Made by a program: the position numbers and the translations under genes. Positions 48,601 to 56,280 of a stretch of DNA of 64,000 nt are shown here, piece after piece. This DNA is from Halicephalobus mephisto (lineage: Eukaryota > Nematoda > Chromadorea > Rhabditida > Panagrolaimidae), in the NCBI GenBank assembly GCA_009193035.1, contig SWDT01000049.1, forward strand, positions 248,001-312,000, in the 5' to 3' direction. Within the stretch, counting starts at the first letter, position 1. Every line of letters starts with the position of its first letter. Below the pieces are notes generated by a model. That model was not told the DNA's origin. It made no database searches and saw only the letters and a program-made list of their open reading frames with translations.

Positions 48601-50120
48601 GCATTGTATTTAATACACCGGTACACTAACTATGATATGTCTGGTACATTAGAGCCGTTTTAATGTACTCTTTTTTGTGTGTTGAATAAAAGATTTTATA
48701 CAAGATGATGTATGTATTTTCTATTCAAGACTGGGAAAAAGTACTTTTCCGAAAATTTTTACTAAACATTGAGTGGAAAATATGCACGTCATGTTGTACT
48801 TAGTTTCCATTCAAAACTACAAAAATATTTAATTTCACATAATTTTCATTTCACAGTAAATAGTGAAATTTATGCAGCTTTTATAATTTTATGAAAAATC
48901 ACAAAAGTTTGTTTTTTAACAATTTTCTGTCTGATCCTAAGTGAAAAACATGATTTTGTATCTAGTTCCCAATCAACACTAGAAAAAAGTACTTTTTCGA
49001 AGATTTTTCGCCTGGTTTTCAGTAGAAAACATGCATAATATTTTTAACTTAGTTTCTACTCAGAAGTATGAGAAATCTCTAAGGATCTTCTACTCGGTCT
49101 TGAATAGGAACTATATGTATAAAGTTTTTGGTGTAGTATATAGTTATGATTACGAGAAATCTTTTCAAAAGTCTTCTATTCGGTCTTGAATGGGAACTAT
49201 ATATAACGTTTTTGATGTAGTATATAGTTATGATTACGAGAAATCTTTTCAAGGATCTTCTATTCGGTCTTGAATAGGAACTATATATGAAAAATTTTGG
49301 TGTAGTATATAGTTATGATTACGAGAAATCTTTTCAAGGATCTTCTATTCGGTCTTGAATAGGAACTATATATGAAAACTTTTGATGTAGTATATAGTTA
49401 TGATTACGAGAAATCTTTTCAAAAGTCTTCTACTCGGTCTTGAATGGGAACTATATATGAAAACTTTTGATGTAGTACATAGTTATGATTACGAGAAATC
49501 CCCTCAAAAATCTTCTATTCGATCTTGAATAGGAACTATATGTATAAAGTTTTTGATGTACTGTATACTAGAAACTATTAAAAGGTTTTTTCAAAGATTT
49601 TCTGTCTGATCTTGAGTGGAAATTTTATATATGAGGTTTTTGATGCAACTTCCACTCAGGACTGCAGGAAATCTCCTCAAGGATCTTCTACTTGGTCTTG
49701 AGTGGAAAATTATATATGAAGTTTATGATGTAACTTGTACTCAAGACTTCAAAGTGTTTTTTCGAGGGTTTTCTAATTTTGGGTAAAAATATGTATGTTA
49801 TTTTGAATTTGGTTTCTATTCAGAACTACAGAAAATATTTTCGACAATTTTCTGTTTGGTTCTGAATAGAAACCGTAGAAGTATGAATTTGTATGGTTTC
49901 CGTCCATACTTATGAGAAAAAAATTATTTTTGGAGAAGTTTTACCATGTACCGAACAAACAGTATATGTATGACTTTGCAGATGGATGAACTCAGATATT
50001 TGTGAAGAATACGGTAAATGCCCGGATCGCAGTCACCCTGTGGAGGAAACAGAAAAACATTTTTTATTTTTTCCGGAGGCAATAGTTTATTTTACATTTG
50101 TAATTTTTTTCATGTCGTAA
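39638..50120 (+). CDS. Tentative three-exon gene, Ser/Pro-rich protein of unknown function
   Basis: Exon 1 (39638-39727) starts at an ATG just after a stop in frame and ends at CCG/GTTAGT. Exon 2 (47104-47279) follows ATTTTTAG and ends AA/GTAACT. Exon 3 (49982-50120) follows TTTGCAG. Phases fit and give 134 residues. The protein begins MSTLSARRLRFERQMAFSNN, continues through a Ser/Thr/Pro/Lys-rich disordered stretch (PDSPRPQKTPNNAS, KKPESKPKSPQPQ) and ends with ICEEYGKCPDRSH, a Cys-x5-Cys-x4-His pattern, plus a hydrophobic tail. All exons are far richer in G/C than their surroundings. The last exon could instead be spliced onward at TACG/GTAAAT. The Cys/His pattern hints at a zinc-binding finger but is incomplete. 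No family is recognised, and introns of 7.4 and 2.7 kb are unusual. Confidence 0.4.
40463..40820. repeat. Two tandem copies of an inverted-repeat unit, family C
   Basis: Each unit of about 180 bp starts near AAGTTGGATATAAGATAC or a variant and ends in the complement, GTATCTTATATCCAARTTCT. Shared interior: ACCGTATGATATAACAAGAG. The two units abut at about 40639. Short TIR element without coding capacity. Confidence 0.6.
41036..41275. repeat. Degenerate repeat of TTTGATGTCGAACTTTGAC words
   Basis: Short units of AACTTTGATRTCGAACTTTG recur with drift. Word content is close to that of the block at 12725-13150. Confidence 0.5.
44565..44865 (+). repeat. Family B element (copy 2)
   Basis: Aligns with 8028-8325. 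Identical phrases include TAATTTGATATAAAACTTCA and CAGAATCCTGGATTCTGAAA. The right end (CGATCGGGACACAAATATTA) corresponds to the terminal repeat of copy 1. The left end is degraded. Confidence 0.6.
44870..45430. repeat. Minisatellite of GAGTAACTGTTACTG units
   Basis: About 35 units of 15-17 bp built from GGGAGTAACTGTTACTGAAG and AATAACTATCGTTAAGGAG variants. Intronic relative to the tentative gene 39638-50120. No spacer structure like CRISPR. Confidence 0.7.
45532..45861 (-). CDS. Antisense open frame inside the first intron, unknown basic protein
   Basis: ATG at 45861 (MTRHRPHNYRIHL) to TAA at 45532 gives 109 residues, rich in Lys and Arg. A CTGTGTGCAG site directly before the ATG could be an acceptor, so there may be upstream exons. 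Codons use C and G in third position much more than random flanking sequence would, which favours coding. No family recognised. A plus-strand frame across the same bases (45605-45814) is likely its shadow. Confidence 0.35.
   Translation of the reverse strand: MTRHRPHNYRIHLTRLQKASEVFETIPKFRPMTQKIKKTGKMQKFKIAGRKLRSDEKTSRNRLLKLKMDFCLRVFGARNAPFRKGNGEFLVFYNDKSNPGLIFKISCDN
46770..46965. other. GC-rich island with open frames on both strands
   Basis: Flanked by very AT-rich intron sequence. The plus strand reads SEGRLDLSNTPNVRFRRDVN onward to a stop at about 46902. The minus strand reads a frame of about 57 codons containing NLPAGLNVRQCQSVNIPPES to a stop near 46784. Neither has a clean start or good splice sites. 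It may be an exon of the surrounding gene, a nested gene or a non-coding RNA. Confidence 0.3.
48114..48682. repeat. Inverted-repeat element with internal satellite (copy 2)
   Basis: Left end GGTACATTGTATATAATGTA then CGAAACGGCTCTGATG. The right end is the complement of ACAAAAAAGAGTACATTAAA then ACGGCTCTAATGTA. The interior holds about five units of roughly 90 bp with TCAGTGCATTGTATTCTATA and TATCGATATATTAAAACGG. Same family as 36257-37246. Located in the second intron of the tentative gene. Confidence 0.65.
49080..49580. repeat. Tandem repeat, about 85-90-bp unit
   Basis: Five to six units with TAGTTATGATTACGAGAAAT, TTCTATTCGGTCTTGAATAG and GAACTATATATGAAAACTTT. Flanking sequence (47500-49980) contains older, more diverged relatives of the same unit. 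Confidence 0.7.
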
Positions 50121-50639
50121 TTTTGAAAAATTTTAATTATTCAAATTTGAAATTTAAACAATCGAAGTAAAATTAAATTGTTTAAAAATTAATAAAAATA
50201 AAAAATCGGTCTTTGACAAAAAAAATAAAATTAAAGGTTTCTGAATTTTTTTATTTTTAATATTTAACAGATAGATGAAGACATACGAAAGCCGACAAAT
50301 CCAAAAAAGTCGAAAACTTTAAAAATAGAAAAATAGAAAAATGGAAAAAATGATATCATTATCCGTGTAAAAATCCAAAGATATCTTAATCCTTTTTTTA
50401 AATAATATTTTTTAAAAATAAACTTGTTTGAATTTTTTGGGGAAAAACAATTTTGAATTTTTACATAATAATTATTTTTAAAAATGAAAATAAATGTTAT
50501 TTTGAAATTTAAGAAATTTTTAATTTGGAAAAAATGTGAAAATCGAAAATAAATATTTTTTTGAAATTTTCTCAAAATGAATTTTTGGAAGTTTCTAGAA
50601 AGTTTTACAATTTGAAGTTTTAAATAAAATCGTAGAATT

Positions 50640-51240
50640 TTCAATGAATTTTGAAGAAATTTTAGAAAAATTCATGTGATTTTAAAAAATTCCAGAAGTT
50701 TGAAAATTTCAGAACTGCTTACTGGATTCCAGAAAAATTCACATGATTCTAAAAAGTTCTAGGAATTTCTGTAAGATTATTGAAGATTTCAAAACTGTTT
50801 ACTGGGTTTAAGAAGATTTCAGTAAATTTCACTATTCTAGGAAGTTCTAGAAGCTTCTGTAAGATTATTGAAGATTCCAAAACTGTTCACTGGGTTTGAG
50901 AAGATTTCAGGAAAATTCACAATTTTAGAAAGTTTCTAAGAAATTATAGAAAATTCCAAAACTGTTTACTGAGTTTGAGAAGATTTCAGTAAATTTCACT
51001 ATTCTAGAAAGTTCCAGAAGCTTCTGTAAGATTATTGAAGATTTCAAAATTGTTTACCAGATTTTAGAAAATTTCATAAATTTTCACTATTCTAGAAAGT
51101 TCCATAAACTACTATAAGATTCTAGAAATTTCTATGGAATTCTCAGAAGTTCCAGAAACCTTGATGAGAATCCTGACGACTTTAGAAACATTTCTAATAT
51201 TTTCGAAAATTCCAGGATTTTCCACATAATTCTAGTAGAA
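50640..51240. repeat. Degenerate repeat of TTCTAGAA-rich units upstream of the peptide gene
   Basis: Units of AGATTATTGAAGATTTCAAA and ACTATTCTAGAAAGTTCCAG recur with drift. Similar to the intronic sequence at 18100-18600. Confidence 0.5.
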
Positions 51241-51592
51241 AAATAAATTCACAAAACACAAATTATTAAATCAAGTCTCAACACGCAAAGTTGAAACTAC
51301 CGTATTCAGTAATTTGGAATTAATTTTTGAATGAAAAATTGATTTTTGAATTTTGCAGAATTTCTTAATTTTTAAGTCATCAAAAATCACGATATAATTT
51401 TATTTTTTCCGGATACTTAGTAAACAGAAGAAAAATCATTAACACTTTTCTTTGTTCATCAAGCAATCCGTCGACTTTTTCATGCGTGTTTGCTTCCACA
51501 AAAGTATCTCCGATTGCAGTCTTATTGACTCTAAGCTCAGTAATCAAATAAAAATCTTTATTTTCCTTTTTTTGAGTAAACTTTAAAAATAA

Positions 51593-51600
51593 TATAAAAG
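51593..51600 (+). promoter_or_regulatory. TATA-like box of the secreted peptide gene
   Basis: TATAAAAG lies 46 bp before the ATG of the peptide gene, a spacing that allows a short 5' UTR. Single weak motif; position supports it more than sequence. Confidence 0.3.
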
Positions 51601-51645
51601 CTGAAAGAATTTTGTAAAAAAATAAGTTTTTTCTGAATCTGAAAA

Positions 51646-52447
51646 ATGTCCGGAAAAATCGTTCTTTTTTGTCTTGTCGTCCTCGTCGCCGCTTTCGCCC
51701 TGGTCGAAGTCGAAGCTCAATGGTACGGTTACAACTACCCGTCCTACTATGGGGGTTATGGATACCCGTACTACGGCTATGGATATGGCTACAATGCCTA
51801 TGGCTATGTAATTTTTTGATTTTAAAAAATTTCGTAAATTTTCAAAAATACAGTAGGAAATTCAAAAAAATCTAAATAATTCACGAAGACATAAAATTTT
51901 GTAATTTTTTCGGAATATATGAAAATTTAGTGACATTTTTGAGAGGGATGTTTAAAATTGAAAATTCAAGAAATTAATTTCGAGGAAATTTCACAAAAAC
52001 GCACATTTGTAATTACCGTACTTATGTAGCTAGAATTCCACTAAAGTTTTCAAAATTCAATGAAAAAAAAATTAATTTCGAAAATCTCGAATTTTGAAAA
52101 ATTCTAAAACTTTGAAAAATTAATTTTAAAAAATTTCAGAAAATTATTTTTTTTAATAAAACAAATTTCAAAAAATTATTTTTTTTTAATAAAACAAATT
52201 TCAAAAAATTATTTTTTTTTAATAAAACAAATTTCAAAAAATTATTTTTTTTAATTAAACAAATTTTTGAAAATTATTTTTTTTAATTAAACAAATTTTT
52301 GAAAATTATTTTTTTTAATAAAACAAATTTCAAAAAATTATTTTTTTTTAATAAAACAAATTTCAAAAAATTATTTTTTTTTAATAAAACAAATTTCAGT
52401 ACGGCAAACGCTCAGCCGGATTCGACCAAATCAAGTCACCTCAATAA
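51646..52447 (+). CDS. YGGYG-type secreted peptide precursor (NLP/antimicrobial-like), two exons
   Basis: Exons 51646-51807 and 52400-52447 encode 69 residues. Residues 1-24 are a signal peptide (IVLFCLVVLVAAFALVEVEA). The mature part begins QWYGYNYPSYYGGYGYPYYG and is made almost only of Tyr, Gly, Asn and Pro. The exon junction creates YYGKRSAGF: Gly-Lys-Arg is a dibasic cleavage site with a Gly amide donor, so processing could give a C-terminally amidated Tyr/Gly peptide and a 10-residue tail. The QW start and YGGYGY composition match the C. elegans nlp-24 to nlp-33 group, epidermal antimicrobial or neuropeptide-like genes. Usually these occur in clusters; only one is seen here. The intron is filled by a minisatellite. 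Confidence 0.85.
52135..52399. repeat. Intronic minisatellite derived from the 3' splice site
   Basis: Eight to nine units of about 30 bp (AAATTATTTTTTTTAATAAA plus ACAAATTTCA) run up to the exon 2 acceptor. Each unit ends in ACAAATTTCA, and only the last is followed by G to give the acceptor ACAAATTTCAG. Confidence 0.75.
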
Positions 52448-52491
52448 CCAATCTTGTTCAAAATTCACTGTATACTTAGTTGAGCTTACGA

Positions 52492-52497
52492 AATAAA
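52492..52497 (+). terminator. Poly(A) signal of the peptide gene
   Basis: AATAAA 45 bp after the TAA stop, in a normal position for a nematode 3' UTR. Confidence 0.5.
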
Positions 52498-52908
52498 GGA
52501 ATTTCTCCCACTTGGTCTTTTGCAAGATTAATCAAGACATGAGACTTCTAATGAAGTAATTTTAAATTCTACGTGTTCATATGCTCGAAAATTAACCATA
52601 GTCTAGAAAGGTATGTAACCAGTCACCATGAAGGATTGCGTGACTGCCCGTGTCAACATAAACATTAAATATTAACTATTTGAATTATTGCGAATTTTGA
52701 ATGGATTCATAGTCTTCCAAGACCATTTTGCAGGAATAAAAAAGTAGAGATTATCAGATATGGACGAGTGGGAAGCCATGTCTCATTGCCAAAATTCCAG
52801 AAAATCACAAGATTGTTTGTTCCTTAGGGCAAGTGAAAATTGGTAGAAAAAATCTAAAAAAATTTTAATCATGAAAATCTCTAAAAATTTGACCGAATAT
52901 AGTCGGTT

Positions 52909-53079
52909 TTTATACACAAAAAGTGTAACTTTTGGTTCGGCAACAATTGCGAAATGCAACAAAAATGTGACACAATCGTTACATTTTTAATTAATATTTG
53001 ACTTTTGTGACGAAAATTAAAACTTAATAGTGATGATTTGCATTTGTTACTGTGCCAAAAGTTACGCTTTTTTTGTTTG
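52909..53079 (+). repeat. Family A element (copy 2, best preserved)
   Basis: Ends ACACAAAAAGTGTAACTTTT and the complement of AAAAAAAGCGTAACTTTTGG form clear terminal inverted repeats of about 20 bp. The interior matches 590-749 in order. Confidence 0.7.
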
Positions 53080-54289
53080 TAGATATTCTGAATGTCTTGA
53101 ATCTAAAAACAAAATTGAAATAGTTATACAAAAGTTTAGTGTAGAATTTTTGATAAATCTACAGTAAGATTGCGATTTTGATCTTGACATGGGTGAAATT
53201 AGTGATCTTCAATGTTTTACTAACTTCAGATTTTTAAAGACTACGAAGATGGATATGTGATCGTTACTGTAAAGAAACACAAAAGATGATTACATGTAAG
53301 AATTATAACTTTTACTTGATATTTTCGTTAGAGAAAGTTCAGTAATTTTCGTAACTTTTAACAATTTTTTTCAAAAGTAACAATTTGTAGCAGTAACTCT
53401 TCTGAAATTTTCGTTCCAAATGCTGGATATTCATGTAAAATTATCGAAAATGTGTTACATTGTCAGAATTGACAATTATCAGTAAATTTTGTGAAATAGT
53501 AATGGTTATTATTCAATATTTGCTATTTGGAAGGAAATCGCGATTTTTGCGTGCAGGAAAAAGTAATAGTAATTTATTAAAAAACGAAGAATAGAAAAGA
53601 AAGCCGAAAAATCTACTACATCATGACGATGGATATATCTAGTCTTCAAAATCAAAGTAATATTTTCGTAGTAATCAGTGACAAATTATTTCGTACATAT
53701 GGTATATCTCAATGATTTCGCCATATTCATTACCGAACAGTAGTTTCTATAAGATCATCTTTTGGATTAACTTTGTCTAATTCAACGTTGATGAGATAAC
53801 AGTCATCCCCCAGGAATTAGCTTCAATTAATTGCAGATTTACCCAGGTGAGATAACGTCCATTAATAATCGTCTTTAAATCTAAGACTTCTTCCGGCAAT
53901 TAGTCCATTTCCGGATTTGCAATAAAGCAGGATTTTCTGTCTTAACAAAAGGTCTTATTTCACAAGGATGAAAATTACAAGTTCCTATTCCATTGACAAA
54001 TACTAATTGGTCTTTATAGAAATTAAGATTAAGAATGAAGGACTCTACTTTGGCTGATTAACAGTCTGAAATTAAACTTTGTTTTTGCTTTTTACCGGAA
54101 TTTTTAAAATCTCAGTCAACTGGATGATACTCTGGGTTTGTGAAAATTGTCAGGCAAATTGAACTTTGTTTTCTGAGCTTACAAGATTATGGGAAGTGCA
54201 ATATGATAAATTATCTTAATTATTTACCATAGAAGTTAAATTGCCATTTTCTTCACAAAATACATATAAGAAACGATACATGATATATA
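53080..54289. other. Intergenic, no gene recognised
   Basis: AT-rich sequence without long frames or tandem repeats. Slightly GC-richer from 53750 to 54080, but no coding or RNA feature could be supported. Confidence 0.35.
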
Positions 54290-54605
54290 ATGTGATAATA
54301 TATTAAATAACATTAATATACGATATATAATGCATCGATATATTAAATAACATTGATATATGATATATAATGTATCGATATATAAAATAACATTGATTTA
54401 TGATATATAATGCATCGATATATTAAATAACATTGATATACGATATATAATGTGATAATATATTAAATAACATTAATATACGATATATAATGTATTAATA
54501 TGTTAAATATAACATTAATATACGATATATAATGTATTAATATGTTAAATATTTCATCAATATACGATATATAGTATATAAATATATTAAATATCATGTA
54601 TCCGA
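54290..54605. repeat. Tandem repeat of TATATAATGCATCGATATATTAAATAACATT
   Basis: About eight units of 38-42 bp containing GATATATAATGTATCGATAT. Related in word content to the satellites at 36257-37246 and 48114-48682. Confidence 0.65.
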
Positions 54606-55188
54606 TACATCTTTTTTTTAAATATTTTTTGAGTGTAAAATTCATATATATATCAAATGATAAAAATCTTAGCATTAATTACTCGAACAAATGTGTTAAC
54701 AACTCATATTTAAAGCCCATTCTTATCCACAACGAATATAGAGAATAATAACGTTGCTTTCCATATCAATATTTCCACATTTTTTCGATTTAAATAACAT
54801 TGATTAAAATGTAAAAAATTAAAACAAGTTTATAATTACTAACAAATATTAATTATATGATTAAGGATCTGAATGCGGATTTCATTCAGAGATCCCATTA
54901 CCAGCTTTGAGAAAGTATCATTTGTGAAAATAAATCTGAAAAAAGTTTAAATTACAGAATAATATTAGTTCGAAAATTAAAATCACAAACATTGTTGAAA
55001 ATTACAATGAGTTAAAAGTTCCTTACTGTCATCTATGTAAGAAGAAATTTGACTTTTTTAAACAACTTTATCGACTTTTATATTAGAAAATTTTAAAAAC
55101 ATCGAAAATGACAAAATTATTTTATATTTTTTTAAAAATTAAATTTTTCAGATTTTCTTCGAAAATTTTATTAATTTGATTATTACAG
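54606..55188. other. Intergenic, AT-rich
   Basis: No gene seen. The last bases (TTATTACAG at 55180-55188) are the surviving acceptor site of the mannosidase pseudogene. Confidence 0.35.
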
Positions 55189-56225
55189 TACACTTTGGGA
55201 TTACGTATGTTAAATCACACTTTTGGCAGTGATTGTGGATATCCCAAAATCGGATGACAACTGGATCCTTTTGGTCACTTCAGAGAACACGCTAATATCC
55301 TGAAATTACTCGGATATGAAGGCCTTTATTTTGCAAGACAACATTACTTGGAATTCGACAGACGGAAAGTGTCGCGACATTAAGCGTAGCGAGAAAGAAG
55401 CGATCGTTTAGGAGAAACGATTCTGCTTCCATGAATGGAATCGGAAAATGTCGCTCTCGTAGCTTAAGAGAAAAGCACTTGCCCGGATAGCAAGACGATA
55501 CGGGTTCGATGCCTGCTGAGAGACGTTTTTCCTTCCATATCAGTTTCGGACTAAATGAGGCCAGATCTAGTTTTCCGATAAATTACGCTTATGTGGATTC
55601 TGAACCTGTTGCGGCTAATTACTATCCGGCGAATGTCGTAGGGCTTCTGAAAGATAACAAAACTGCTTTCGCGATCGTCACGGACAGAAGTCAAGTCGGA
55701 GGTTCTGTAATCGACAGTACTTTCGAACTTTTACTTCATCGAAGAGACTTCTATGATGACAAAAAAGGAGTTGATGAAAATCTGGACGAACCAGGATAAG
55801 ACGGAAGAGGACTAGTCGTCAGAGGAAAACACAGAGTTGCGTTTTCGGCTCCGGATTCGATCGCCAGATTTTATCGCAAAGTTGGAAACGAACTTTTTCA
55901 CTTTCCGATTTCTTCGTTTTCGCATTTTGAATCCTTCTTGGCCTATACAGTATCCTATTTGTCGAGTCATTCTTCGGTGACTTCGCCGCTTCCGAAAAAC
56001 GTGAAAATAGTGACTTTGAAACAACTTTCTTCTGGATCTGTTCTTCTTCGTCTGGAGCATTTTTACGCAAAAAATGAAGATTCTGAATTTTCCAAACCTG
56101 CAATCGTGAACATCAAAAAGTTGTTCGAAAAATTTAAAATTAATTCGATTCAGGAAATGACCCTAAGCAGTAACAGAATCCTCAATGGTGGAACTACTTC
56201 GACAAAAGTGATTCTGAATCCATAA
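55189..56225 (+). pseudogene. GH38 alpha-mannosidase pseudogene with large internal deletion
   Basis: Two pieces of a lysosomal-type alpha-mannosidase, a zinc enzyme that trims mannose from glycans. Piece 1 (55189-55383), after a TTATTACAG acceptor, reads YTLGLRMLNHTFGSDCGYPK then [20 protein letters not shown], the catalytic-domain WQxDPFGHSRE region. The Trp codon is now TGA. Piece 2 (about 55509-56225) is the C-terminal beta region: DRSQVGGSVIDSTFELLLHR, DDKKGVDE, then a TAA before DGRGLVVRGKH, VFSAPD-like and LSSNRI-like segments. Several hundred codons between them, including most of the active site, are missing and replaced by a 130-bp segment with a tRNA-like fold. Two stops plus the deletion make it non-functional. 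It is tail-to-tail with the NRPS gene, 55 bp away. Confidence 0.82.
55453..55523 (+). tRNA. tRNA-like cloverleaf sequence at the deletion point
   Basis: 71 nt fold as acceptor GCTCTCG/TGAGAGA (5 Watson-Crick pairs plus one G-T), D stem GCTT/AAGC, anticodon stem CTTGC/GCAAG (perfect), loop CCGGATA, variable loop ACGAT, and T arm ACGGG-TTCGATG-CCTGC. The B box GGTTCGATGCC is near consensus and the A box TAGCTTAAGAG is fair. The nominal anticodon is GGA, but position 33 is C rather than T, the D loop lacks GG and the T stem has an A-C mismatch. A serine tRNA would also need a long variable arm. So it is a tRNA relic or SINE head rather than a working gene. Confidence 0.4.
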
Positions 56226-56280
56226 GACATCAGAACTTTTATTTTGAAAATTAATTTTTGATTAAAATTTTTATAAAAAA

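Noticed and set aside
50264..50644. Minus-strand 126-codon frame
   Set aside because: Almost only Phe, Lys, Ile, Asn and Leu, as expected for random AT-rich DNA.
52299..52496. Plus-strand 65-codon frame
   Set aside because: It reads through the intronic minisatellite of the peptide gene.
55250..55256. TGA in the mannosidase as a recoded codon
   Set aside because: It replaces the conserved Trp of WQxDPFGH, and a second stop and a large deletion accompany it.
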